Of a stretch of DNA of 64,000 nt, positions 16,658 to 26,039 are shown piece by piece; position 1 is the first letter of the stretch, and each line of letters begins with the position of its first letter. The stretch spans positions 1,736,001 through 1,800,000 of the forward strand of contig NZ_CP101989.1 in the NCBI RefSeq assembly GCF_024508275.1. The letters are read 5' to 3'. The position numbers and the translations under genes were made by a program. The notes below the pieces were generated by a model. It ran no database searches. It was not told the origin of the DNA and saw only the letters and a program-made list of their open reading frames with translations. This DNA is from Cellulomonas wangsupingiae. GTDB taxonomy: Bacteria > Actinomycetota > Actinomycetes > Actinomycetales > Cellulomonadaceae.

Positions 16658-18084
16658 TCGCCCTCACTGCGGCCGAGATCGCGGCCGCCACCGGCGGCAC
16701 GCGCAGCTCCGTCGCCCCCGAGCACGTCGTCACCGGACCCGTCGTCACCGACTCGCGCGAGGTCCTGCCCGGCGGGCTGTTCGTCGCGCTGCCGGGCGAG
16801 CACGTCGACGGGCACGACTTCGCCGCGACCGCCGTCGAGGCCGGGGCCGCGCTCGTCCTGGCGGCCCGCGAGCTGCCCGGTCTGCCGTGCGTCGTCGTGC
16901 CCGACGTCGAACGGGCGCTCGGCGACCTCGCCCGCGACGTGCTCGTGCGGCTGCGGGACGCCGCCGCGGAGCCCGGGGGCAGCGGCCTGCGGGTCGTCGG
17001 GGTGACCGGTTCGGTCGGCAAGACGACCACCAAGGACGTGCTCGCCCAGCTGTGCGGCGCCGTCGGGCCGACGGTCGCGCCCGTGCGCTCGTTCAACAAC
17101 GAGATCGGACTGCCCCTGACGGTGCTGCGGGCCGACGAGCAGACCCGTTTCCTGGTCCTCGAGATGGGGGCCAGCGGGCCCGGCCACCTGACGTACCTCA
17201 CCGACATCGCACCGCCGGACGTCGCGGTCGTGCTCGTCGTGGGCCAGGCCCACCTCGGCGGGTTCGGTGGCGGCATCGACGCGGTCGCGCGCGCCAAGGC
17301 GGAGATCGTCCTGGGACTGGTGCCGGACGGGACGGCCGTCCTCAACGGTGACGACCCGCGGGTGCGCGCCATGGCGGACGTCGCCCCGGGGCCCGTCGTG
17401 CTGTTCGGCGCCGCACCCGACGCGCAGGTCCGCGTCGAGGACGTGCGCCTCGACGCGCTGGGCCGGGCGCGTTTCCGGCTCGTGCACACGCTGGACGGTG
17501 CGCGCGACGCGCGCGACGTCGAGCTGCGGCTGGTGGGGGAGCACCACGTGCACAACGCGCTCGCCGCGGCGGCCGCGGCCCTGACGGTGGGCATCGACCT
17601 CGACACCGTGGCGGCCGGGCTGTCGGCCGCCGACGCGCTGTCGCCGCACCGCATGCACGTCGTGGACCGACCCGACGGCGTGACCGTCGTCGACGACTCG
17701 TACAACGCCAACCCCGACTCGATGCGGGCGGCGCTCAAGGCGCTCGCGGTGATCGCCGGCCGCGAGCGTCGGTCGGTCGCCGTGCTGGGGGAGATGCTCG
17801 AGCTCGGCGAGGAGTCGCGTGCCGCGCACGACGCCATCGGGCGCCTCGTCGTGCGGCTCAACATCGGGCTGACGGTCGTGGTGGGCGAGGGCGCGCGTGC
17901 GATCCGCGACGGCGCCAACCACGAGGGCTCGTGGGGCGACGAGATCGTGCTGGTCGACGACGTGGCCACGGCGGCGCAGCTCCTCGCCGAGGAGCTGCGC
18001 GCGGGTGACGTCGTGCTCGTGAAGTCGTCGTACGGGTCGGGGCTGTGGCAGCTCGGCGACCTGCTCGTGGGAGCGGACGCATGA
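16654..18084 (+). CDS. murF: UDP-MurNAc-tripeptide--D-Ala-D-Ala ligase MurF
   Basis: 476 residues, normal length. It joins D-alanyl-D-alanine to the UDP-MurNAc-tripeptide, completing the pentapeptide. The ATP loop is [13 protein letters not shown]; the central domain has [13 protein letters not shown] and [14 protein letters not shown]; the C-terminal domain has [15 protein letters not shown]. The GTG start overlaps the murE stop (GTGA) and the stop overlaps mraY (ATGA), so it is translated in a tight chain from murE to murG. Confidence 0.96.
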   Translation: MIALTAAEIAAATGGTRSSVAPEHVVTGPVVTDSREVLPGGLFVALPGEHVDGHDFAATAVEAGAALVLAARELPGLPCVVVPDVERALGDLARDVLVRLRDAAAEPGGSGLRVVGVTGSVGKTTTKDVLAQLCGAVGPTVAPVRSFNNEIGLPLTVLRADEQTRFLVLEMGASGPGHLTYLTDIAPPDVAVVLVVGQAHLGGFGGGIDAVARAKAEIVLGLVPDGTAVLNGDDPRVRAMADVAPGPVVLFGAAPDAQVRVEDVRLDALGRARFRLVHTLDGARDARDVELRLVGEHHVHNALAAAAAALTVGIDLDTVAAGLSAADALSPHRMHVVDRPDGVTVVDDSYNANPDSMRAALKALAVIAGRERRSVAVLGEMLELGEESRAAHDAIGRLVVRLNIGLTVVVGEGARAIRDGANHEGSWGDEIVLVDDVATAAQLLAEELRAGDVVLVKSSYGSGLWQLGDLLVGADA

Positions 18085-19163
18085 GGGCGGTCCTCATCTC
18101 CGGCGGCATCTCGATGCTCGTCGCGCTGCTCGGCACACCGTTGTTCATCCGCTGGCTCGTGCGGCGTCAGTACGGGCAGTTCATCCGGCAGGACGGCCCG
18201 ACCGCGCACTTCACCAAGCGCGGCACGCCCACCATGGGTGGCGTCGTCATCATCGGCGCGACGCTCATCGGGTGGGCGCTGGGCCTGCTGCTGACCGGGA
18301 CGGCACCGAGCGCGTCGGCGGTGCTGGCGCTGTTCCTCATGACCGGACTGGGCGTCGTCGGGTTCCTGGACGACTTCATCAAGATCTCGCGGCAACGGTC
18401 CCTCGGCCTGAGCCCGCTGTGGAAGATCGTCGGCCAGGGCGTCGTCGGGGTCGTGTTCTCGGTGCTCGCGCTGCAGTTCCCCAACGAGCAGTTCCGCACA
18501 CCCGCCTCGACGCGCATCTCGTTCATCCGTGACACGAACCTCGACCTGGCGTTCGCGGGTGCGACCGTCGGGCTGATCCTGTTCGTCATCTGGGCCAACT
18601 TCCTCATCACGGCCTGGTCGAACGCCGTGAACCTGACCGACGGGCTCGACGGGCTGGCGACGGGCGTCTCGCTCATCGTGTTCGGCGCGTACGTGCTGGT
18701 CGGCGTGTGGCAGTTCAACCAGACGTGCCAGTCGATCCTGTCCGCCGGCCCGCGGTGCTACGAGACGCGCGACCCGCTGGACCTGGCGATCGTCGCGGCT
18801 GCGATCACGGGCGCGCTGTTCGGGTTCCTGTGGTGGAACGCCAGCCCCGCCAAGATCTTCATGGGTGACACCGGCTCGCTGGCCCTCGGGGGCGCGCTGG
18901 CCGCGCTGACGATCCTCACCCGCACCGAGATCCTCGGCGCCATCATCGGCGGGCTGTTCGTGCTCATCGTGCTCTCGGACGTCATCCAGATCGGCTTCTT
19001 CAAGATGACCGGCAAACGGGTGTTCAAGATGGCACCCCTGCACCACCACTTCGAGCTGTCGGGGTGGGGCGAGGTGACGATCGTCATCAGGTTCTGGATC
19101 ATCGCGGGCCTCTTCGTCGCGCTCGGGGTCGGCATCTTCTACGCGGAGTGGGTGGCGCAGTAG
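18081..19163 (+). CDS. mraY: Phospho-MurNAc-pentapeptide transferase MraY
   Basis: 360 residues with about ten transmembrane helices. It transfers phospho-MurNAc-pentapeptide to undecaprenyl phosphate, making lipid I on the inner leaflet. Family motifs are [17 protein letters not shown] (catalytic Asp pair), [25 protein letters not shown] and the histidine motif LHHHFEL. The insertion with two Cys ([15 protein letters not shown]) in a loop near residue 220 is unlike the E. coli protein and may be extracytoplasmic. ATG overlaps the murF stop. Confidence 0.96.
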   Translation: MRAVLISGGISMLVALLGTPLFIRWLVRRQYGQFIRQDGPTAHFTKRGTPTMGGVVIIGATLIGWALGLLLTGTAPSASAVLALFLMTGLGVVGFLDDFIKISRQRSLGLSPLWKIVGQGVVGVVFSVLALQFPNEQFRTPASTRISFIRDTNLDLAFAGATVGLILFVIWANFLITAWSNAVNLTDGLDGLATGVSLIVFGAYVLVGVWQFNQTCQSILSAGPRCYETRDPLDLAIVAAAITGALFGFLWWNASPAKIFMGDTGSLALGGALAALTILTRTEILGAIIGGLFVLIVLSDVIQIGFFKMTGKRVFKMAPLHHHFELSGWGEVTIVIRFWIIAGLFVALGVGIFYAEWVAQ

Positions 19164-20633
19164 GTGGACGCACGCTTCGACGGTCGTACCGTCCTCGTCG
19201 CCGGGCTGGGGGTCTCGGGCCGGGCCGCCGCGCAGGTGCTCGCCGACCGCGGCGCCCGCGTCGTGACCTTCGACGAGCACGCCCGCGAGGCGGACGTCAG
19301 GGACGTGGCGGCGCTCGTGGCGGACGGCCTGGCCGGTGCCGACCTCGTCGTCACGTCGCCGGGGCTGCCGCCGTCCCACGCGGTGCTCACCGCCGCCCGC
19401 GAGCGGGGCCTGCCGGTCTGGAGCGAGGTCGAGCTCGCGTGGCAGGTGCGCGTGCCGCGCGACGGCGGCGACGGCGAGGCCGCGCCGTGGCTCGCCGTGA
19501 CGGGCACCAACGGCAAGACGACGACCGTCGGCATGCTGGAGTCGATCCTGCGGGCGGCCGGCCGCCGCACGCTCGCCGTCGGCAACGTCGGCACCCCGGT
19601 GGTGCTCGCGGCGGTGGACCCGGCGCTCGACGTGCTGGCCGTCGAGCTGTCGAGCTTCCAGCTGCACCACACGCACTCGATGTCGCCGCAGGCGGCGGCC
19701 GTGCTCAACGTCGCACCCGACCACCTCGACTGGCACGGCTCGCTCGAGGCGTACGCGGCCGACAAGGGACGCGTCTACGCGCGCGCACAGGTGGCGTGCG
19801 TGTACGACGCGACCGACCCCGTCACCGAGGCGCTGGTGCGGGACGCCGACGTCGTCGACGGCTGCGTGGCCGTCGGGTTCACGCTCGGGATGCCCGCCGT
19901 GGGCCAGGTCGGCCTCGTGGAGGACGTGCTGGTCGACCGCGGCTTCGCCCGGCTGCGGCACACGCACGCCGCCGAGCTCGGGACGCTGGCGGACCTGGCC
20001 CAGCTCGCCGGCCCGTCGGGCGTCGTCCCGCCGCACGTCGTGCGCAACGCGCTCGCGGCGGCGGCCCTGGCGCTCGCGCACGGGGTGGACCCCGCGCACG
20101 TGCGCGACGGTCTGCGCGCCTTCGCCCCCGGTGCGCACCGCATCGTGACCGTCGGCGTCGTCGACGAGGTCGCGTACGTCGACGACTCCAAGGCGACGAA
20201 CGCGCACGCCGCGTCGGCGTCGCTCGCCGCGTTCGAGCCGGGATCGGTGGTCTGGGTCGCCGGTGGGCTGGCCAAGGGCGCGCAGTTCGACGACCTCGTG
20301 CGGGCCCGGCGCGACCGGCTGCGCGGCGTCGTCCTCATCGGCGTCGACCGGGCTCCGCTGCGCGAGGCCCTCGCCCGACACGCTCCCGATGTGCCGGTGA
20401 TCGAGGTGGACGCCGGTGAGACTGAGCCGGTGATGACGCGCGCCGTGGACAGCGCGCGCCGGCTCGCCGCCGGCGCGCCGGAAGGTGTGCCCGTCACGGT
20501 GCTGCTCGCTCCCGCGTGCGCGTCGATGGACCAGTTCGCGTCCTACGCCGCTCGCGGCGACGCGTTCGCGGCGGCGGTGCGCGCCCTGGGTGCCGAGGCC
20601 GGTCGGGAGCGGCACGCGGACGGTCGGCCGTGA
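19164..20633 (+). CDS. murD: UDP-MurNAc-L-Ala--D-glutamate ligase MurD
   Basis: 489 residues. It adds D-Glu to UDP-MurNAc-L-Ala. The N-terminal Rossmann fold starts VLVAGLGVSGRAAAQVL; the ATP loop is GTNGKTTTVG, followed by LAVELSSFQL and NVAPDHLDWHGS. The C-terminal domain begins near GAHRIVTV and has VDDSKATNAHA. The GTG start directly abuts the mraY stop (TAG GTG) and has no clear SD, so it relies on coupling. The end overlaps ftsW by GTGA. Confidence 0.96.
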   Translation: MDARFDGRTVLVAGLGVSGRAAAQVLADRGARVVTFDEHAREADVRDVAALVADGLAGADLVVTSPGLPPSHAVLTAARERGLPVWSEVELAWQVRVPRDGGDGEAAPWLAVTGTNGKTTTVGMLESILRAAGRRTLAVGNVGTPVVLAAVDPALDVLAVELSSFQLHHTHSMSPQAAAVLNVAPDHLDWHGSLEAYAADKGRVYARAQVACVYDATDPVTEALVRDADVVDGCVAVGFTLGMPAVGQVGLVEDVLVDRGFARLRHTHAAELGTLADLAQLAGPSGVVPPHVVRNALAAAALALAHGVDPAHVRDGLRAFAPGAHRIVTVGVVDEVAYVDDSKATNAHAASASLAAFEPGSVVWVAGGLAKGAQFDDLVRARRDRLRGVVLIGVDRAPLREALARHAPDVPVIEVDAGETEPVMTRAVDSARRLAAGAPEGVPVTVLLAPACASMDQFASYAARGDAFAAAVRALGAEAGRERHADGRP

Positions 20634-21901
20634 GCGCCGGGTCGCCCGTCCGGCCCCGCACGGCACCGACCCGCGCCGTGACCCCGCCCGGGGGCACGCC
20701 CGAGGTCCGCGAGCCCTCGCTGCTGGGCACCTGGAACTCGGCGGTCACCAGCTACTACGTGCTGCTCGGAGCGACGCTCCTGCTGGTCGCGATCGGGCTG
20801 GTCATGGTGCTGTCGAGCTCGAGCGTCGAGTCGCTGGCCGCGGGCAAGTCCCCGTACGCGGTGTTCTTCGACCAGACGCGGTACGCCCTCGTGGGCCTGC
20901 CGGCGCTCGTGGTGATGTCACGCCTGCCGGTGCGCGTGCTCAAGGCCCTCGCCTGGCCGGCGCTGGCGGGCGCCATCGCCTTCCAGATGCTCGTCTTCGT
21001 CCCGGGCCTGGGCTGCGGCGCCGGTGGCAACCGCAACTGGGTGTGCCTGCCCGGCTTCTCCGCCCAGCCCTCCGAGGCCGTCAAGCTGGCGCTCGCGATC
21101 TGGCTCGGCGCCGTCCTGGCGCGCAAGCTGCGGCTGCTGCACGAGTGGAAGCACGCCCTGGTCCCCGCGGTGCCCGTGGCCGGCGTCGCCATCGGCGTCG
21201 TCCTGCTGGGCAAGGACCTGGGCACGGCGATGGTCCTGGTCGTGCTCGTCGCCGGGGCCATGTTCGTGGCGGGGGTGCCGCTGCGGATCTTCGCGGTCGC
21301 GGGCGCCGTCGCCGCCGCGGGGGTCGCCCTGCTGGCGATCGACAGCGAGAACCGGATGACACGCATCACGGCGTGGCTGTCGGCGGAGTGCGACGTCACG
21401 AACGAGTGCTACCAGACGCTGCACGCCGGCTGGGGCCTGGCGACGGGCGGGTGGAGCGGCGTCGGGCTGGGGCAGAGCGCCGAGAAGTGGTCGTACCTGC
21501 CGGCGGCCCACAACGACTTCATCTACGCGATCCTGGGGGAGGAGCTCGGCTTCGTGGGCACGGTGCTCGTGCTCGCGCTGTTCGCGCTCCTCGCGTTCGC
21601 GATGATCCGCATCATGCGCCGCCACCCGGACCCGTTCGTCAAGATCGCCACGGCGGCGGTGTTCGCCTGGGTGATCGGCCAGGCGATGATCAACATCGCC
21701 GTCGTCATCGGGCTGCTGCCCGTCATCGGTGTCCCGCTGCCGCTCGTCTCCGCCGGAGGATCCGCACTCATCATGACCATGGCCGCGCTCGGCATGCTGC
21801 TCGCCTTCGCCCGGACCGAGCCGGGGGCCGCCGAGGCGCTGTCCGCGCGCGCCTCGGTCGTGCGCCGCTCGCTCGCCGTGATCGGGCGCACCCGTGGCTG
21901 A
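20630..21901 (+). CDS. ftsW: Septal peptidoglycan polymerase FtsW
   Basis: 423 residues, a SEDS-family glycosyltransferase that polymerises lipid II at the septum together with FtsI. About ten transmembrane helices start near residue 42. SEDS landmarks are NWVCLPGFSAQPSEAVKLAL, LLGKDLGTAMV, PAAHNDFIYAILGEELGF and PLVSAGGSALI. The N-terminal 35 residues are Pro/Thr-rich and cytoplasmic. The GTG start overlaps murD and the end overlaps the murG-murC gene by 8 nt. Confidence 0.95.
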   Translation: MSAGSPVRPRTAPTRAVTPPGGTPEVREPSLLGTWNSAVTSYYVLLGATLLLVAIGLVMVLSSSSVESLAAGKSPYAVFFDQTRYALVGLPALVVMSRLPVRVLKALAWPALAGAIAFQMLVFVPGLGCGAGGNRNWVCLPGFSAQPSEAVKLALAIWLGAVLARKLRLLHEWKHALVPAVPVAGVAIGVVLLGKDLGTAMVLVVLVAGAMFVAGVPLRIFAVAGAVAAAGVALLAIDSENRMTRITAWLSAECDVTNECYQTLHAGWGLATGGWSGVGLGQSAEKWSYLPAAHNDFIYAILGEELGFVGTVLVLALFALLAFAMIRIMRRHPDPFVKIATAAVFAWVIGQAMINIAVVIGLLPVIGVPLPLVSAGGSALIMTMAALGMLLAFARTEPGAAEALSARASVVRRSLAVIGRTRG

Positions 21902-24590
21902 CGCGACCTCGGTGCTCCTCGCGGGCGGCGGCACGGCCGGCCACGTGAACCCGCTGCTGGCCGTCGCCGACGAGCTGCGTCGTCGTCACCCGCGCGGCAG
22001 GTTCGCGGTGCTCGGCACCGCCGAGGGCCTCGAGGCCCGGCTCGTCCCCGAGCACGGCTACGACCTGGCCGTCGTCCCGCGCGTCCCGCTGCCACGGCGC
22101 CCCACGCCCGACTGGTTGCGCCTGCCGGGTCGCCTGCGCGCCGCCGTGCGTGCCGCGGAGGAGGCGATCGACGCCATCGACGCGCAGGTCGTCGTGGGCT
22201 TCGGCGGCTACGTCGCCACACCCGCGTACCTCGCCGCCCGCCGCCGTGGCGTGCCCGTCGTGGTGCACGAGCAGAACGCGCGCCCCGGCCTGGCCAACCG
22301 GCTGGGAGCCCGGCACGCCGCTGCCGTCGCCGTGACGTTCGAGGGGACGGCGCTGCCGAGGGCCCAGGTCACCGGGCTGCCCCTGCGCACCGCCGTGCTC
22401 GACCTGCTCGCCGCACGTGCGGCGGACCCCGCGGCCGCACGCCGCGCGGGCGCCGCGGCGCTGGACCTCGACCCGGACCTCCCGACGCTGCTGGTGACGG
22501 GCGGCTCGCTGGGAGCCGTCAGCGTCAACCGTGCCGTCGCTGGGGCTGCCGACGCGCTGCTGGCGACCGGCGCCCAGGTGCTGCACCTGACCGGCCGGGG
22601 CAAGGCGGACGACGTGCGCGCCGCCGTCGCCGGCGTGCCGGGTGCGGACCGCTACCACGTCGTGGAGTACCTGACGGCGATGGACCGTGCGCTCGCGGTC
22701 GCGGACGTCGTCGTGGGCCGCTCCGGGGCGGGCACGGTCTGCGAGCTGGCCGCGCTGGGCATCCCCGCCGTCTACGTGCCGCTGCCGATCGGCAACGGCG
22801 AGCAGCGGCTGAACGCCGCGGGCGTCGTGGCGGCGGGCGGTGGCGTCCTCGTCGAGGACCGCGACCTCACGCCCGAGTGGGTCCGCGCCCACGTGCCCGT
22901 GCTCCTCGGCACGGGCGACGCCGCCGAGGTCCGTGCGCGCATGGGCGAGGCGGCGGCGCGCGTCGGTGTGCGCGACGGCGCGGCCCGCGTCGCGCGGCTC
23001 GTCGAGGCGCAGCTGCCCGTGCACGTGCGGGCCTCCGCCGCTGCGCGCAGGCCCGCACCGGCGCACGCGGCTGCGGTGGCGGACCCGGGCGAGCGCGGTC
23101 CCGTCGCGCTGGCCGACCTGGGGCGCGTCCACCTGGTGGGCGTCGGCGGGGCCGGGATGTCGGCGATCGCGCCGCTGCTCGCCGCGCGCGGTCTGCGGGT
23201 CAGCGGCTCCGACGCGCACGACGGCGCGGCCCTCGGACCGCTGCGGGACGCGGGTGTCGAGGTCCACGTCGGGCACGACGCGGCCCACGTCGAGGACGTC
23301 GACACGCTCGTCGTGTCGTCGGCCGTGCGGGCGTCCAACCCCGAGGTCGTCCGTGCGCGCGAGCGCGACGTGCCGGTGCTGCACCGCTCGGAGGCGCTCG
23401 CGGCGCTCATGGCCGACCGCGACGCCGTCGCGGTCGCCGGCGCCCACGGCAAGACCACGACGTCCGGCATGATCGCGGCCGCGCTGGTCCACGCCGGCGC
23501 CGACCCGTCCTTCGCCATCGGCGGCGTCGTGCGCGCGACCGCGGGCACCCTCGGCGGGTCCCGGCACGGCGACGGGCCGTTCGTCGCCGAGGCCGACGAG
23601 TCCGACGGGTCGTTCCTGGCGTACGAGCCGCTCGTGGCCGTCGTCACGAACGTCGAGCCCGACCACCTGGACCACTACGGCACGCGCGAGCGGTTCGAGG
23701 CGGCATTCGAGCGCTTCGCCGACCGCGTGCGCGACGGCGGGCTGCTCGTCGCGTGCTCCGACGACCCCGGTGCGGCGCGGCTCGTCGCCGCGACGCGCGC
23801 CCGCCTCGCGGAGCGCGGGGTCGAGGTGCGCACCTACGGCACCGGCGAGGACGCGGACGTGCGCGTCGGTGACAGCGTCCGCACGCCCGACGGGCGCTGG
23901 CAGGTCGACCTGACGCCGCGCGACGAGCCGCCGGTCACGCTGCGGCTGCAGGTGGCGGGGGCGCACAACGCGCTCGACGCGGCGGCCGCCTGGTGCGCGC
24001 TGCGCCGGCTCGGTGTGGGCGCGTCGCAGGCGGCGGCCGGGCTCGACGACTTCGTGGGGACGGGACGCCGCTTCGAGGACCGTGGCACCGCGGGAGGCGT
24101 CCGGGTCGTCGACGACTACGCGCACCACCCGACGGAGGTCGCCGCGCTGCTGCGGGCCGCACGCCAGGTCGCGGGGGAGGGGCGTGTGCTCGTGCTGTTC
24201 CAGCCGCACCTCTTCTCGCGGACCCGCACGTTCGCGCGCGAGTTCGGCGAGGCCTTCGACCTCGCGGACGCGGTCGTCGTCACCGACGTGTACGCGGCGC
24301 GCGAGGACCCGGACCCGACGGTCACCGGGGCCTTGGTGGCCGACCTGGTCCCCACCCCGGGCAAGGCCGTCCACGTGCCAGGGCGCGAGGAGGCGGCGCG
24401 CGCCGTCGCCGCGCTCGCGCGGCCGGGCGACCTGCTGCTCACCGTCGGGGCCGGTGACGTGACCGAGCTCGCGCCCGTCGTGCTCGCGGAGCTCACGGCA
24501 CGTGCGGACGCGTCGGCCCCCGCCGGCGCCCACGACGCGACGGGCGGCACGCCGCCCGTCACCGGGACCGCCGGCGGTGCGCTGCCGTGA
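21894..24590 (+). CDS. murG-murC: MurG-MurC fusion: lipid II synthase plus UDP-MurNAc--L-alanine ligase
   Basis: One uninterrupted frame of 898 residues encodes two wall enzymes. Residues 1-375 are MurG, which adds GlcNAc to lipid I: GGGTAGHVNP (11-20), VHEQNARPG, VTGGSLGA and GRSGAGTVCELAALGIP. Residues about 376-404 are an Ala/Pro/Arg linker. Residues about 405-898 are MurC, which adds L-Ala to UDP-MurNAc: GVGGAGMS (416-423), ATP loop GAHGKTTT (516-523), NVEPDHLDHYG and VDDYAHHPTEV. All catalytic motifs of both halves are intact. The order matches the murG-murC order of normal clusters, so the fusion arose by loss of the stop/start junction. An in-frame GTG in the linker has no good RBS. 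Confidence 0.95.
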   Translation: MADATSVLLAGGGTAGHVNPLLAVADELRRRHPRGRFAVLGTAEGLEARLVPEHGYDLAVVPRVPLPRRPTPDWLRLPGRLRAAVRAAEEAIDAIDAQVVVGFGGYVATPAYLAARRRGVPVVVHEQNARPGLANRLGARHAAAVAVTFEGTALPRAQVTGLPLRTAVLDLLAARAADPAAARRAGAAALDLDPDLPTLLVTGGSLGAVSVNRAVAGAADALLATGAQVLHLTGRGKADDVRAAVAGVPGADRYHVVEYLTAMDRALAVADVVVGRSGAGTVCELAALGIPAVYVPLPIGNGEQRLNAAGVVAAGGGVLVEDRDLTPEWVRAHVPVLLGTGDAAEVRARMGEAAARVGVRDGAARVARLVEAQLPVHVRASAAARRPAPAHAAAVADPGERGPVALADLGRVHLVGVGGAGMSAIAPLLAARGLRVSGSDAHDGAALGPLRDAGVEVHVGHDAAHVEDVDTLVVSSAVRASNPEVVRARERDVPVLHRSEALAALMADRDAVAVAGAHGKTTTSGMIAAALVHAGADPSFAIGGVVRATAGTLGGSRHGDGPFVAEADESDGSFLAYEPLVAVVTNVEPDHLDHYGTRERFEAAFERFADRVRDGGLLVACSDDPGAARLVAATRARLAERGVEVRTYGTGEDADVRVGDSVRTPDGRWQVDLTPRDEPPVTLRLQVAGAHNALDAAAAWCALRRLGVGASQAAAGLDDFVGTGRRFEDRGTAGGVRVVDDYAHHPTEVAALLRAARQVAGEGRVLVLFQPHLFSRTRTFAREFGEAFDLADAVVVTDVYAAREDPDPTVTGALVADLVPTPGKAVHVPGREEAARAVAALARPGDLLLTVGAGDVTELAPVVLAELTARADASAPAGAHDATGGTPPVTGTAGGALP

Positions 24591-25807
24591 GCCCGCAGCG
24601 TCCGCCGGCACCGCGCCCGGGACGCCCGTCGCCCACCGCGCGCCCTGCACCACCCCGTCGCGCGGCCCCGCGACGCCCCGCGCCGACGGACGACGCGACA
24701 CCCGGCGCGGCGCCCGCCGACGAGGTCGGTCCCGACGCGCGGACGTCGGCCGGTCAGCGGGGGTCGGCCGGGCAGCGTCCTGCCCGGCCCGCACGCTCCG
24801 GTGCGGCGCCGACGGGTCCGGCGCCGGAGGCCGGGACCCCGCGGGCCGGTGGCCGCGGCCGTGCGGCCGGTGGCTCGCGGACCGCCCCGACGGGCACGAG
24901 GAAGGCCGCGACGGGCTCGACGCCCGCGACGGGATCGACGCCGGCGACCGGCCCGACGCCCGCGACGGGCCCGACCCCGGGCGCGACGCCCGCGACCGGC
25001 CCGACGCGGACGGTCACGACGTACACCGTGGGCCGGTTCTCCGGGCCCGTGCGCCCGGCGGTGGTGTCCACGACGTCCCGCGAGCGGTTCGCCGAGCGTG
25101 CGCGGGCGCGGCGCAACCTCGCGCGCCGTCAGGTCGTGGCGGTCGTCGCCGGGGTGCTCGTCACCGGTGCCCTGGGCTGGCTGCTGCTGCTCTCTCCCGT
25201 CCTCGCGCTGGACCCGGGCGAGGTCGAGGTGACCGGCGCGGGGACGGTCGTGGCCGTCGACCAGGTGCTGGCGGTCGCCGCGGAGCAGGCCGGCACGCCC
25301 CTCCCGCGCCTCGACACGGTCGAGCTGCGTGACCGGGTGCTCGAGGTGCCGGGCGTGCGTGAGGCGCGCGTCGTGCGCGAGTGGCCGCACGGTCTGGCCG
25401 TGCAGCTCGTGTCGCGCGAGCCGGTCGCCGCCGTGCCGGAGGAGGCGCCGGCCGCGGGGCTCGTGCTGCTCGACGAGCAGGGCGTCCAGGTGGGCCGCGC
25501 AGACGTGGCACCGCCCGGGCTGCCCGTGGTCGACGTCCCGGTCGGTGACGAGCGGACGCTGTCGGCGGTGCTGCGGGTCCTCGAGCAGCTGCCCGCGGAC
25601 CTCCTGGCGCAGGTGGAGTCCGTGGCGGCGCAGACCCAGGACACGGTGACGATGCGGCTGCGGGACGGCGGCCCGCAGATCGAGTGGGGGAGCGCCGACG
25701 AGACACCGCTGAAGATCGCCGTCCTCACGGCGCTGCGAGCGGCGCCCGCCGCGGCCGACGCGACCGTCCTGGACGTGTCCGCGCCGCGGATGCCGGTGAC
25801 GCGCTGA
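24587..25807 (+). CDS. ftsQ: Cell division protein FtsQ
   Basis: 406 residues, longer than usual because of a cytoplasmic N-terminus of about 180 residues rich in Pro, Ala, Arg and Thr. Within it, residues 109-140 repeat TG(S/P)TPA. One TM helix follows (about 182-207), then the POTRA domain (about 208-280, VEVTGAGTVVAVDQVL, VREWPHGLAVQLVSREPVA) and the FtsQ beta domain. FtsQ links FtsL and late divisome proteins. GTG overlaps the murC stop (GTGA). Confidence 0.92.
   Translation: MSPQRPPAPRPGRPSPTARPAPPRRAAPRRPAPTDDATPGAAPADEVGPDARTSAGQRGSAGQRPARPARSGAAPTGPAPEAGTPRAGGRGRAAGGSRTAPTGTRKAATGSTPATGSTPATGPTPATGPTPGATPATGPTRTVTTYTVGRFSGPVRPAVVSTTSRERFAERARARRNLARRQVVAVVAGVLVTGALGWLLLLSPVLALDPGEVEVTGAGTVVAVDQVLAVAAEQAGTPLPRLDTVELRDRVLEVPGVREARVVREWPHGLAVQLVSREPVAAVPEEAPAAGLVLLDEQGVQVGRADVAPPGLPVVDVPVGDERTLSAVLRVLEQLPADLLAQVESVAAQTQDTVTMRLRDGGPQIEWGSADETPLKIAVLTALRAAPAAADATVLDVSAPRMPVTR
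24911..25006 (+). repeat. 18-bp tandem repeat inside ftsQ
   Basis: About five copies of an 18-bp unit (type ACGGGCTCGACGCCCGCG) at 24911, 24929, 24947, 24965 (expanded to 30 bp) and 24995 (partial). They encode TG(S/P)TPA hexapeptides in the cytoplasmic tail of FtsQ. Copy number could vary between strains without breaking the frame. Confidence 0.8.
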
Positions 25808-25871
25808 GCCCTCGCGGCAGTGGTCCGACGCAACGGCGTCGTGGCAAGTGCCGACACGCGCGCCCCGGTCG

Positions 25872-25900
25872 TTGATCCGGCGCGGGTCGCGACCTAGCGT
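25872..25900 (+). promoter_or_regulatory. ftsZ promoter
   Basis: TTGATC (25872-25877) and TAGCGT (25895-25900) are separated by 17 bp, the best sigma-70-type pair in the ftsQ-ftsZ gap. A start near 25907 gives a leader of about 130 nt. ftsZ is often transcribed from its own promoter in actinobacteria. Confidence 0.6.
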
Positions 25901-25932
25901 CACGACCTGACAGCACATCTGACATAACTCTA

Positions 25933-25949
25933 ACCCTCAACCTGAGGGT
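25933..25949. promoter_or_regulatory. Palindrome in the ftsZ leader
   Basis: ACCCTCA-ACC-TGAGGGT, a 7-bp perfect inverted repeat, lies just downstream of the predicted ftsZ start point in an AT-richer island. It could be a protein-binding site or a short mRNA hairpin. No factor can be named from sequence. Confidence 0.5.
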
Positions 25950-26039
25950 GAAGGTTCACGAGCACGACCGCGTCCCCGCGTGTCGGGGCGAGCACCAGCG
26001 GCCCGGCGCGCCGCGACCCGCGAACGAGAGGCACCCACC

